Shown: piece after piece, positions 55,912-64,000 of the stretch
Position numbering within the stretch: position 1 is the first letter of the stretch
How the letters are laid out: the number at the start of each line of letters is the position of its first letter
NCBI RefSeq assembly: GCF_900046455.1
Contig: NZ_FCOT01000012.1
Span: forward strand, 434,001 to 498,000
DNA length: 64,000 nucleotides
Reading direction: 5' to 3'
DNA from: Cellulomonas timonensis
GTDB taxonomy: Bacteria; Actinomycetota; Actinomycetes; Actinomycetales; Cellulomonadaceae
Notes under the pieces: model-generated
Seen by the model: only the letters and a program-made list of their open reading frames with translations
Databases searched by the model: none
Told to the model about the DNA's origin: nothing
Translations under genes and position numbers: made by a program

Positions 55912-55929
55912 AGTGGTGGAGCCTAGACG

Positions 55930-57168
55930 TCACCCGGCCCCGGCGCGCCGCTTGTTGACCAGGTCGAACGCGACGGCGAGCAGCAGCACGAAGCCCTTGA
56001 TGGCCTGCTGCCCCTCGGTGTCCACCGACATGATCGACAGGCCCATGTTGAGCACGCCCATGACGAGCGCGCCGATGATGGCCCCGGAGATCTCCCCGAT
56101 GCCCCCGGTGACGGCCGCCCCGCCGATGAAGCAGGCGGCGATGGCGTCGAGCTCGTAGTTCTGCCCGGCGGCGGCCACCGAGGCGCCGGCCCGCGAGGTG
56201 GTGACCACCGCCGCCATCCCGGTCAGCAGGCCCATGTTGAGGAAGATCCAGAAGTTGGTCCTGCGGGTGTCCACCCCCGAGAGGATCGCAGCCTGCCGGT
56301 TGCCGCCGATCGCGTAGATGTGCCGCCCGAACACGGTGTGCCCCATGACGAACGTGTAGACGAGGATCAGCACTCCGACGATCACCAGCACGATCGGCGT
56401 GCCCCGGGCGCTCTGGGACAGGATCCACGCGAAGGCGCCGATGCCCACGGTGATGAGCACGAGCTTGATGGTGAACGACAAGCGCGGCTCGAGCACGAGG
56501 CCCTCACGCCGGAGCGCCGCGCGGGACCGGAGCTGGCTGGTCACGATCACCGCGATGGTCGCCGCGCCGAGCAGCAGCGTGACCACGTCCCCGTTGGCCA
56601 CGTACCCGAGCGCGTTGGGCAGCGACCCGTTGGAGATGTCGACGAACGGCTGCGGGAACCCGGAGACCGTCACGCCCACCAGCACGATGGCCAGCCCACG
56701 GAAGATCAGCATCCCGGCGAGGGTGACGATGAACGCGGGGATGCCCACATACGCGACCCAGTACCCCTGCCAGGCGCCCACCGCGGCCCCGACGGCCAGG
56801 CCGAGCAGCACGGCCAGCAGCCACGGCAGCCCCAGCTCTTTCATCGACAGGCCCACGATGGCGCCGACGAACGCGACCACCGACCCCACCGACAAGTCGA
56901 TGTGCCCGGCGACGATGACCATGACCATCCCGATGGCCAGGATCATCACGTACGCGTTCTGCTGCACCAGGCTGGCCACGTTGTTCGGCAGCAGCAGCTT
57001 GCCGTCGGTCAGCACCTGGAACAACAGCACGATCACCACGAGCGCGCCGAGGATGCCGTACTGGCGCACGTTGCCGCCCATCCCCTGCATGCGCGCCCGC
57101 AGGGACAGCGTCGAGGCAGTGCGCTGGGGCGGTGACTCCGGGGGCGTCGGCGTCGTCATCGTGCTCAT
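55930..57168 (-). CDS. xylH: Xylose/sugar ABC transporter permease (XylH type)
   Basis: 412 residues, BPD_transp_2 family with about ten or more helices ([29 protein letters not shown] is the conserved core; [25 protein letters not shown] the coupling loop). It works with XylG and the binding protein to import a pentose, inferred to be xylose from context. ATG 57168 overlaps the xylG stop (ATGA). Confidence 0.93.
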   Translation of the reverse strand: MSTMTTPTPPESPPQRTASTLSLRARMQGMGGNVRQYGILGALVVIVLLFQVLTDGKLLLPNNVASLVQQNAYVMILAIGMVMVIVAGHIDLSVGSVVAFVGAIVGLSMKELGLPWLLAVLLGLAVGAAVGAWQGYWVAYVGIPAFIVTLAGMLIFRGLAIVLVGVTVSGFPQPFVDISNGSLPNALGYVANGDVVTLLLGAATIAVIVTSQLRSRAALRREGLVLEPRLSFTIKLVLITVGIGAFAWILSQSARGTPIVLVIVGVLILVYTFVMGHTVFGRHIYAIGGNRQAAILSGVDTRRTNFWIFLNMGLLTGMAAVVTTSRAGASVAAAGQNYELDAIAACFIGGAAVTGGIGEISGAIIGALVMGVLNMGLSIMSVDTEGQQAIKGFVLLLAVAFDLVNKRRAGAG

Positions 57169-58715
57169 CGGGCGGCCCCGTCCTTGTCCATGGTCATGAG
57201 GTGCATGAGGGACTCCTGGTTCGCGTCCTCGCGGGCGACCTCGCCGGTGACGCGCCCGGCGGAGAACGCGTAGATGCGGTCGCAGATGCCGAGCAGCTCG
57301 GGCAGCTCGGAGGAGATGACGATGACTGCCTTCCCCTCGTCCGCGAGGCGGTTGATGATCGTGTAGATCTCGTACTTCGCGCCGACGTCGATGCCGCGCG
57401 TGGGCTCGTCGAGGATCAGCACGTCGGGGTCGGCGAAGATCCACTTGCTGAGCACGACCTTCTGCTGGTTGCCGCCCGACAACTTGCCGGTCAGCGTCTC
57501 CACAGTGGTCGTCTTGATGCCCAGGCTCGTGCGGTACTGCTCGGCGATCCGCACCTCCTGGCGCCCGTCCACCACGCCCCACCGGGAGACCTTGCCCAGC
57601 GCGGACGCGGACACGTTGCGGCGGATGGTGTCGAGCAGGTTGAGGCCGTACTTCTTGCGGTCCTCGGTGGCGTACGCGATGCCGTGGCGGATGGCGTCCC
57701 CCACGGACACGATGCGGACCTCCTGGCCGTCCTTGAGGATGCGGCCGGAGATGCCGCTGCCGTAGGTGCGCCCGAAGACGCTCATCGCCAGCTCGGTGCG
57801 CCCCGCCCCCATCAGCCCCGCGAGGCCCACCACCTCGCCGCGACGCACATGCAGGCTCGCCCCGTCGACCACCACCCGGCCCACGTCGACGGGGTGGTGC
57901 ACCGTCCAGTCCTCGATCCGCAGCGCCTCGTCGCCGATCCGCGGCGTCCGCTCGGGGAACCGGGCGTCCAGGGACCGGCCCACCATGGCCCGGATGATGC
58001 GCTCCTCGGTGACCTCCACCTCGTCGTGCATGTGCAGGGTCTCGATGGTCCGGCCGTCCCGGATGACAGTGGTGCGATCGGCGATGGCCTCGATCTCGTT
58101 GAGCTTGTGGCTGATGAGGATCGAGGTGATGCCCTCCTCCTGCAGGCTGCGGAGCAGGTCGAGCAAGTGGCTGGAGTCCTCGTCGTTGAGGGCCGCGGTG
58201 GGCTCGTCGAGGATGAGCAGCCGCACCCGCTTGGACAGCGCCTTGGCGATCTCCACGAGCTGCTGCTTGCCGACCCCCAGGTCCAGCACGGGGGTGTCGG
58301 GCCGCTCGGAGAGCCCCACCCGGGCGAGCAGCTTGGCCGCCTGCGCGTTGGTGGCCGTCCAGTCGACCACCCCCCGCTTGGCCCGCTCGTTGCCGAGGAA
58401 GATGTTCTCCGCGATCGACAGGTAGGGGCTGAGGGCCAGCTCCTGGTGGATGATGACGATCCCGCGCTCCTCCGAGTCGCGGATGGTGCGGAACTCGCAC
58501 GGCTCGCCCTCGAAGAGGATCTCCCCCTCGTAGCTTCCATGCGGGTACACCCCGGAGAGGATCTTCACCAGCGTCGACTTGCCCGCGCCGTTCTCCCCGC
58601 AGATCGCGTGGACCTCGGCGCGGGCGACCTCCAGGGTGACGTCGTGCAGCGCCGTGACCCCGGGGAACGTCTTGGTGATCCCCCGCATCTCGAGGATGGC
58701 GTCCTCGTCGGCCAT
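57165..58715 (-). CDS. xylG: Xylose/sugar ABC transporter ATPase (XylG type)
   Basis: 516 residues with two ATPase halves. N-terminal half: Walker [11 protein letters not shown], signature [12 protein letters not shown], Walker [14 protein letters not shown]-terminal half has the degenerate Walker [11 protein letters not shown] usual in sugar importers, but a full signature SGGNQQK and [10 protein letters not shown]. Part of the xylFGH unit; 38 nt after the first binding-protein gene. Confidence 0.95.
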   Translation of the reverse strand: MADEDAILEMRGITKTFPGVTALHDVTLEVARAEVHAICGENGAGKSTLVKILSGVYPHGSYEGEILFEGEPCEFRTIRDSEERGIVIIHQELALSPYLSIAENIFLGNERAKRGVVDWTATNAQAAKLLARVGLSERPDTPVLDLGVGKQQLVEIAKALSKRVRLLILDEPTAALNDEDSSHLLDLLRSLQEEGITSILISHKLNEIEAIADRTTVIRDGRTIETLHMHDEVEVTEERIIRAMVGRSLDARFPERTPRIGDEALRIEDWTVHHPVDVGRVVVDGASLHVRRGEVVGLAGLMGAGRTELAMSVFGRTYGSGISGRILKDGQEVRIVSVGDAIRHGIAYATEDRKKYGLNLLDTIRRNVSASALGKVSRWGVVDGRQEVRIAEQYRTSLGIKTTTVETLTGKLSGGNQQKVVLSKWIFADPDVLILDEPTRGIDVGAKYEIYTIINRLADEGKAVIVISSELPELLGICDRIYAFSAGRVTGEVAREDANQESLMHLMTMDKDGAAR

Positions 58716-58752
58716 GTCAGCCCGCCCCGCCGTCAGCCCCGTCCGGCGGCTG

Positions 58753-59877
58753 TCAGAGGCCGAGGTCGGCGGCCGAGTAGAAGCCTGAGTCGATGAGCGT
58801 GGACTGGATCGTGTCCTTCGTGACGACGACGGGCGTCAGGAGGTAGGTCGGCACCACCTTGACCTCGTTGTTGTAGCTCTCCTCGTCGTTCACCGACACC
58901 GTCTCCCCGGCGAGCACCTGGTCGACCATGGTGGCCACCTGGTCGCCGAGCGTGCGGGTGTCCTTCCAGACGGTCATCGCCTGCTTGCCGGCGATCATGT
59001 TCTCGACGTTGGCCTCGTCGGCGTCCTGCCCGGTGACCAGCGGCCAGTCCACGCCCACGGTGTATCCGGCGCCCTCAAGGGCCTGCTGGATGCCGAGCGC
59101 GAGGGAGTCGTTGGGCGAGAGCACCACGTCGACCTTGTCGGAGCCGTAGAACGAGTTGAGGCGGTTCTCCATCTCGGCCTGGGCGGTCTCGGAGGACCAG
59201 CCCTGGATGCCGATGCTGGACCATTCGTCGTTGGAGGTCGGGGCCTTGCCGGACGGCACGACGAGCTTGCCGCTGGCGACGTACTCGCCGAGCACGTCCC
59301 ACGCGCCGGAGAAGAAGAACTTGGCGTTGTTGTCGTCGGGCGAGCCGGCGAAGGGCTCCAGGTTGAACGGCCCGGCGCCGGTGTCCAGGCCGAGCTGCTC
59401 GACGATGAACTCGCCCTGCATCTGGCCGACCTCGTAGTTGTCGAACGTCGCGTAGTAGTCGACGTCCTCGGTGCCGTTGATCAGGCGGTCGTAGGCGATG
59501 ACGGTGATGTCCTTCTCCTTCGCCTGCGCCAGGACGGGCGCCAGCGCCGTGCCGTCGATCGAGGCGATGACCAGGACGGCCGGGTCCTGGTTGATCATGT
59601 TCTGGAGCTGGGTGATCTGCTGGTCCACCTTGTTGTCGGCGAACTGCAGGTCTGTCTCGTAGCCCGCGTCCTGCAGCAGCGACTCGAGGTGCGCGCCGTC
59701 CTTGTTCCAGCGCTCGAGGCTCTTGGTCGGCATCGCGATGCCGATCAGCGAGCCCTCGGCGGCGGCGCCCCCGGTCTCCTCGGTGTCGGCGTCCCGCTCG
59801 GTGCTGCATGCGGCAGTCGCGAGCAGGAGCGCGACCCCTGCGGCCGCGGCGATCGTTCTGGTCGTGAGAGACATCAT
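58753..59877 (-). CDS. xylF: Xylose/sugar-binding lipoprotein (XylF type, copy 1)
   Basis: 374 residues. The signal ends LLLATAAC (lipobox), then the type I periplasmic-binding fold with [39 protein letters not shown] and [28 protein letters not shown], a ChvE/XylF hallmark. First gene of the xylFGH unit. ATG 59877 (second ATG adjacent) follows AAAGGGCGG. A shared operator overlaps its -10 box. Confidence 0.94.
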   Translation of the reverse strand: MMSLTTRTIAAAAGVALLLATAACSTERDADTEETGGAAAEGSLIGIAMPTKSLERWNKDGAHLESLLQDAGYETDLQFADNKVDQQITQLQNMINQDPAVLVIASIDGTALAPVLAQAKEKDITVIAYDRLINGTEDVDYYATFDNYEVGQMQGEFIVEQLGLDTGAGPFNLEPFAGSPDDNNAKFFFSGAWDVLGEYVASGKLVVPSGKAPTSNDEWSSIGIQGWSSETAQAEMENRLNSFYGSDKVDVVLSPNDSLALGIQQALEGAGYTVGVDWPLVTGQDADEANVENMIAGKQAMTVWKDTRTLGDQVATMVDQVLAGETVSVNDEESYNNEVKVVPTYLLTPVVVTKDTIQSTLIDSGFYSAADLGL

Positions 59878-60017
59878 CGTCCGCCCTTTCCGTCCCGCCG
59901 CCGGACCACCCGGTCGACGCCCCGGGCGCCTCGTCGCGCCCGCGCTGTCCAGGGGGCGGCCTGCCTGGGCTCCGTCGCCCCATGCCCCCACGTGTCGCCT
60001 CGGGCCGCATCTGCCCG

Positions 60018-60062
60018 ATTTGTTGTGGCGCTGAATTTAGGAGGTGAACGTACGCGGCGCAA
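60018..60062 (-). promoter_or_regulatory. xylFGH promoter with overlapping XylR-type operator
   Basis: On the minus strand: -35 TTGCGC (60062-60057), 17-nt spacer, -10 TAAATT (60039-60034). The -10 is the first part of a 22-bp element TAAATTCAG-N3-CACAACAAAT (60039-60018) that recurs at xylA. About 140 bp upstream of the binding-protein start. Confidence 0.65.
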
Positions 60063-60130
60063 GACTTGAGCGCGCCTAGATTGTCACGATATGGCTACGC
60101 AGGCCCGCGCGCCGCCCCAGACACGACGAA

Positions 60131-60166
60131 GCCGGCGCCGAGCGCCGCGTGGGCGTCGGCGCCGGC
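60131..60166 (-). terminator. Hairpin after the second binding-protein gene
   Basis: 11-bp stem GCCGGCGCCGA/TCGGCGCCGGC with further pairing possible inside the loop, 21 nt past the stop at 60187. It insulates the two binding-protein genes. Together with the promoter at 60018-60062 this accounts for the 310-bp gap. Confidence 0.7.
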
Positions 60167-60186
60167 GTGCGGCGAGGCGTCGGGCG

Positions 60187-61299
60187 TCAGAGGCCGACAT
60201 CCTCCGGCTTGTAGAAGCCGGAGTCCAGGAGCGTGCCCTTGATCGAGTCCTTGGTGACGACGACGGGCGGCAGCTGGTAGGTCGGGACGACCTTCGCGCC
60301 GTTGTGGTACGTGATCTCGTCGTTCACCGTGACCTTCGAGCCCTTGACGGCCTGGTCGACCATGCCAGCGGCCTGGTCGGCGAGCATGCGCGTGTCCTTC
60401 CACACCGTCATGGCCTGGCGGTCGGCGATCATGTTCTCCACGTTGATCTGGTCGGCGTCCTGGCCCGTGATCAGCGGCCAGCCCACGCCTTCGACGTACC
60501 CCGCGACGAGCAGGGCCTTCGTGATGCCGAGCGCGAGCGAGTCGTTCGGGGACAGCACGACGTCGACCTTCGCCGTCCCGTAGGCCGCGTTGAGGCGGTC
60601 CGCCATCTCGGCCTGGGCGTCATCAGCGGACCAGCCCGGGATCCCGATGCCCGCCCAGTCCGCGTTCGACGCCGGAGCCTTGCCGGAGGGCACCACGAGC
60701 TGTCCGTTGCTGACGTACTCCGCGAGCACGTCCCAGGCTCCAGCGAAGAAGAGCTTGGCGTTGTTGTCGTCCGGGGCCCCCGCGAAGGGCTCCAGGTTGA
60801 ACGGCCCGGCGCCTGCGCGCAGATCGAGCTTCTCGACGATGAACCTGCCCTGCAGCTTGCCGACCTCGTAGTTGTCGAAGGTCGCGTAGTAGTCGACGTC
60901 GCCGGTGTCGTTGATGAGGCGGTCGTAGGCGATGACGATGACGCCCTTGTCCTTCGCCTCGGCGAGGACGCCCGTCAGCGACGAGCCGTCGACGGGGGCG
61001 ATGACCAGCACGTCGAGATCCTGCTGGAGCATGTCCTGGAGCTGGGTGATCTGCTGGCCGGCGTTGTTGTCGGCGAACTGCAGGTTCGTGTCGTAGCCGG
61101 CGTCCTGCAGCAGGCCCTCGAGGCGCGCGCCGTCCTTGTTCCAGCGCTCGAGGCTCTTGGTGGGCATCGCGATCCCGATAAGCCCGCTCGCGACGTCGAC
61201 CTCCCCCACGGCGCCCGGAGTCGAGTCAGCGCACGCCGTGGCGCCCAGGAGGAGCGCGGCTCCCGCCGCCGCGGCGATGAGCTTGGTGATCTGAGACAT
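60187..61299 (-). CDS. Xylose/sugar-binding lipoprotein (XylF type, copy 2)
   Basis: 370 residues. Lipobox LLLGATAC. Strongly similar to copy 1 throughout ([17 protein letters not shown] is identical, as are [14 protein letters not shown] and PFNLEPFAG), so a tandem duplicate. It is separated from copy 1 by a terminator and a promoter. It may load the same XylGH permease with a different sugar affinity. ATG 61299 follows AAAGGTCGG. Confidence 0.92.
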   Translation of the reverse strand: MSQITKLIAAAAGAALLLGATACADSTPGAVGEVDVASGLIGIAMPTKSLERWNKDGARLEGLLQDAGYDTNLQFADNNAGQQITQLQDMLQQDLDVLVIAPVDGSSLTGVLAEAKDKGVIVIAYDRLINDTGDVDYYATFDNYEVGKLQGRFIVEKLDLRAGAGPFNLEPFAGAPDDNNAKLFFAGAWDVLAEYVSNGQLVVPSGKAPASNADWAGIGIPGWSADDAQAEMADRLNAAYGTAKVDVVLSPNDSLALGITKALLVAGYVEGVGWPLITGQDADQINVENMIADRQAMTVWKDTRMLADQAAGMVDQAVKGSKVTVNDEITYHNGAKVVPTYQLPPVVVTKDSIKGTLLDSGFYKPEDVGL

Positions 61300-61614
61300 C
61301 GTTGTCCGACCTTTCATCCCACCGCCCGGACTGCCCGGTCGGCGTTGGGCGCCCCATCGCGCCCGGTGAAAGGGAGCATTCCGCGAAGGCGCCCCGACCG
61401 CGCCGACGCGCCCCCCGCTGCTTTCGGATCACTGTCCGACGCGTTCCCACCCTGAACTCTGGGTGCGAGCACACGCAGTAACCCGCAAGTACAGCCATCG
61501 ATTATCACATATCGACAACGACAAGATCACAGATCGGTCTCGATTCTGTTCCAGCGCTTGCCGAATGCCCAGACATCTGGATCAACCAGACATCAACCCG
61601 CGAGAGCCCAGGGC
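61300..61614 (-). other. Intergenic region between xylR and the second binding-protein gene
   Basis: 315 bp with no gene on either strand that I can support. It must carry the copy-2 promoter. An A/T-rich stretch near 61498-61545, with GATAAT on the minus strand, is the likeliest place, but I find no good -35. Only degenerate matches to the shared 22-bp operator are seen (for example AGTTCAGGG at 61460-61452). Confidence 0.4.
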
Positions 61615-62913
61615 TCACGCATCGACCAACGCCGCCGCGTCGGCCCAACCGGCAGGGTCGGACACCACCGCGTTCAGCGCCACCAGGGCGCCGCCGGTCA
61701 TGGCGGGGTACTCCCCCGCCTGCGCGGCGCTGACCTCGATCGGCGACCACGGCGAGAAGATCACGCACCGTTCGAGCTGCTGCTCGACGGCCTTGTGCAC
61801 ATACGGGAAGACCTCTCCGAACGTCCCGCCCAGCACCACCAGGCCGACGTCCACGACGCTCACGACATTCGCCACCGCGACGCCAAGAGCCGTGGCCCCG
61901 CGATGCAGGGAGTCCAGCGCCGCGGGCTCGCCTGCGAGGGCAGCCCGCAGCAGGATGGCCAGCGGCTCGGTGGGGTCGAGGCCGGCGCCCCGCATCAGCG
62001 CGTCCTGGCCCGCCAGGTCCTCCAACGTCGATATCCCCTCGGGCTGGCGCCACACCGCCCGGCCGGAGGCCTGCGGACGACCCTCGGGCGCGGCGAACGC
62101 GTCGACCACCGTGTGCCCGATCTCGCCGCTCCAACCGTGCCGACCAGGGAAGATCTCGCCGTCGAGCACGATCGCCGCGCCGATCCCGACCTCACCCGAG
62201 ATGTACACGAAACTCGGACGCTGGCCGTCATGGCCGCGGATGTCGGCCTCCGCCCGGGCCGCCAGCTTGGCCTCGTTCGCCAGCCGCGGCGGCAGGCTCG
62301 CGAGCACGGGGTGCGCGGTGAGGATCCCGATCACGTCGACATCCCGCCACCCCAGGTTCGGCGCGACGCGCAACGGCCCCGTGATGCGGTCCACGAGGCC
62401 GGGCAGGGCGAGCGCCGTCCCCGCCACCCGGATGCCGTCGGCGCCGAGGTTGGCCACGACGCGGCCCGCGATCCGCGCCAATCGGTCGAGGACGGCCACC
62501 GGGTCGCTGTCCCGGAAGTCGCCGAGCTCGACGCGCTCGCTGAGCACGCGCCCCCCCAGGTCGAGCGCGCGCACGCCCAGGTAGTCGACGTTGATCTCCA
62601 TGCCGATGCCGGCCACGGTGCCGCGCGCGGGCGCCAGCGGCACGGCAGGGCGCCCCGCGCGCACCGCGGCGAGGGGCTCGAGCTCGACCAGCAGGTCGGC
62701 GGCGATGAGCTCGTCGACCAGGCCCGAGACAGTGGCGCGTGACAGCCCTGTCGCAGTGGCGATGTCCGCGCGAGACTGGGGCTGTGCGCAGTCCAGCACG
62801 TGACGCAGAGCGAGGCTCAGGTTCTGATCGCGCACGCCTGCCTGGCGGGCGGCGCGGTCGACGGGCGCGGCGGAACGCGGCCGGCGGACCGGTCCTGTGC
62901 TGTGGGCGGGCAT
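61615..62913 (-). CDS. xylR: ROK-family repressor of the xylose genes
   Basis: 432 residues. N-terminal winged HTH (SRADIATATGLSRATVSGLVDELIAADLL, about 47-75), then the ROK sugar-kinase-like fold with SGEVGIGAAIVLDGEIFPGRHGWSGEIGHTVV. The Cys-rich zinc loop (CxCG...C) that usually follows GH in ROK proteins is replaced by EGRPQASGRAVWRQPEG, with no Cys. It is divergent from xylA and adjacent to the importer genes, so xylose de-repression is inferred. Confidence 0.93.
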   Translation of the reverse strand: MPAHSTGPVRRPRSAAPVDRAARQAGVRDQNLSLALRHVLDCAQPQSRADIATATGLSRATVSGLVDELIAADLLVELEPLAAVRAGRPAVPLAPARGTVAGIGMEINVDYLGVRALDLGGRVLSERVELGDFRDSDPVAVLDRLARIAGRVVANLGADGIRVAGTALALPGLVDRITGPLRVAPNLGWRDVDVIGILTAHPVLASLPPRLANEAKLAARAEADIRGHDGQRPSFVYISGEVGIGAAIVLDGEIFPGRHGWSGEIGHTVVDAFAAPEGRPQASGRAVWRQPEGISTLEDLAGQDALMRGAGLDPTEPLAILLRAALAGEPAALDSLHRGATALGVAVANVVSVVDVGLVVLGGTFGEVFPYVHKAVEQQLERCVIFSPWSPIEVSAAQAGEYPAMTGGALVALNAVVSDPAGWADAAALVDA

Positions 62914-62916
62914 GAC

Positions 62917-62962
62917 TTGACCCTAGCGCTTCCGATGGATAAGTTCAGAGACACAACAAATC
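62917..62962 (+). promoter_or_regulatory. xylA promoter with overlapping XylR-type operator
   Basis: -35 TTGACC (62917-62922), 18-nt spacer, -10 TAAGTT (62941-62946). The -10 begins the 22-bp element TAAGTTCAG-N3-CACAACAAAT (62941-62962) shared with xylFGH. A repressor bound here would block xylA. It lies 18 bp before the xylA start. Confidence 0.7.
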
Positions 62963-62979
62963 TCGACGAGGAGCCCCCA

Positions 62980-64000
62980 TGGCACTGAAGCCCACCCCCG
63001 AAGACAAGTTCTCGTTCGGTCTGTGGACCGTCGGATGGGAAGCGCGCGACCAGTTCGGCGACGCCACCCGCCCGTGGCTGGACCCGGTGGAGTCCGTGCA
63101 CAAGCTGGCCGAGCTCGGCGCGTCCTACGTGACGTTCCACGACGACGACGTCGTCCCGTTCGGCTCTGACGCCAGCAGCCGCGACAAGATCCTCGACCGC
63201 TTCAAGGGCGCGCTCGACGAGACCGGCATCAAGGTCGAGATGGTCACGACCAACACGTTCAGCCACCCGATCTTCAAGGACGGCGCGTTCACCTCGAACG
63301 ACCGCCGGGTGCGCCGCTACGGCCTGCGCAAGATCGTCCGCAACGTGGACCTGGCCGCCGAGCTCGGCGCCGACACGTTCGTCATGTGGGGCGGCCGCGA
63401 GGGCGCCGAGTACGACTCCGCGAAGGACCTCAAGGCCGCGCACGACCGCTACGCCGAGGGCATCGACACCGTCGCCGCCTACATCAAGGAGAAGGGCTAC
63501 GGCCTGCGCATCGCGATCGAGCCCAAGCCCAACGAGCCCCGCGGCGACATCCTGCTCCCGACCGTCGGCCACGCGCTCGGCTTCATCGCCCAGCTCGAGC
63601 ACGGCGACATCGTCGGCCTCAACCCCGAGACGGGCCACGAGCAGATGGCCGGCCTGAACTACACGGGCGGCATCGCCCAGGCGCTGTGGGCCGACAAGCT
63701 CTTCCACATCGACCTCAACGGCCAGCGCTCGATCAAGTACGACCAGGACCTCGTCTTCGGTCACGGCGACCTGTTCTCCGCGTTCGCCACGGTCGACCTG
63801 ATCGAGAACGGCTTCCCGTCGGGCGGCCCGCGCTACGACGGCCCGCGCCACTTCGACTACAAGCCGTCGCGCACCGAGAGCTTCGACGGCGTGTGGGCCT
63901 CGGCCGCCGCCAACATGAGCACCTACCTCATCCTCAAGGAGCGGGCGCTCGCGTTCCGCGCCGACCCCGAGGTGCAGGCCGCGCTCGAGGCGTCGGGCGT
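62980..64000 (+). CDS. xylA: Xylose isomerase (C-terminal end lies outside the window)
   Basis: The first 340 residues are visible. It converts D-xylose to D-xylulose. Catalytic His54 and Asp57 ([12 protein letters not shown]), the metal ligand region [11 protein letters not shown] (Lys about 183) and [13 protein letters not shown] match the Streptomyces-type (class I) enzyme. RBS GAGGAG is 5-6 nt before ATG 62980. It is divergent from the ROK regulator. Confidence 0.98.

Noticed and set aside
55930..58500. An 856-residue fusion reading through xylG into xylH
   Set aside because: The upstream part is an out-of-phase reading of xylG. The true xylH start is the ATG at 57168 overlapping the xylG stop.
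61440..61560. A third copy of the shared xyl operator before the second binding-protein gene
   Set aside because: Only degenerate matches (about 12 of 18-20 positions) were found; too weak to call a site.

Overview
The window is a high-GC actinobacterial chromosome segment. The gene set points to Micrococcales, probably the Cellulomonas/Promicromonospora/Sanguibacter side: CIRCE-controlled groEL, CarD, SenX3-RegX3, mycothiol MshA, DUF3263 and LytR_C proteins, GTG starts, and a ROK-regulated xylose locus. I see no insertion sequence, prophage or CRISPR array. The genus is inference; no rRNA is present.

Layout. 1-7.4 kb: 3' part of groEL behind two CIRCE operators, a membrane-protein pair, a phytoene-dehydrogenase-like oxidoreductase, cold-shock protein, LytR_C protein, DUF3263 protein, uracil-DNA glycosylase and an SGNH hydrolase. 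7.4-12 kb: a SipW-type signal peptidase with three exported proteins, then a NarL-type two-component pair. 12-18.4 kb: a lipoprotein gene broken at a poly-C tract and 41-bp duplication, hypothetical genes, tRNA-Thr(TGT), a DsbA-like thiol oxidoreductase and a membrane serine/threonine kinase. 18.5-27.1 kb: otsA-otsB, two paralogous membrane-anchored beta-propeller proteins, a sugar-importer ATPase and a DUF4032 protein.

27.1-33.7 kb is the most unusual part. A minus-strand operon encodes a luciferase-like monooxygenase, a GNAT acetyltransferase fused to an amino-acid ABC permease, an ABC ATPase and a binding protein. Two flavin reductases are divergent to it. A leaderless 25-codon ORF ending Cys-Arg-Cys-Cys-stop, with its own promoter, lies upstream. 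The content parallels the Bacillus subtilis yxeKLMNO genes for S-(2-succino)cysteine use, so I propose a cysteine-responsive cluster for importing and breaking down a modified sulfur amino acid.

33.8-44.5 kb: rlmB, cysS, ispF, ispD and carD, a familiar actinobacterial order, with a block of catabolic or redox genes (PLP-fold protein, MFS, TetR, FAD oxidase, quinone oxidoreductase) between cysS and ispF. 45-52.4 kb: the phosphate regulon pstSCAB, senX3-regX3 and phoU, with PHO-box repeats at 11-nt spacing upstream of pstS and phoU. pstA has no stop codon before pstB in any frame. 52.5-55.9 kb: gpmA, mshA and a lactonase.

55.9-64 kb: the xylose locus. A xylFGH-type ABC importer has a second paralogous binding protein, a ROK repressor, and divergent xylA running off the window. 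A near-identical 22-bp element overlaps the -10 box of both xylA and the first binding-protein gene, which ties uptake and isomerisation to one regulator.
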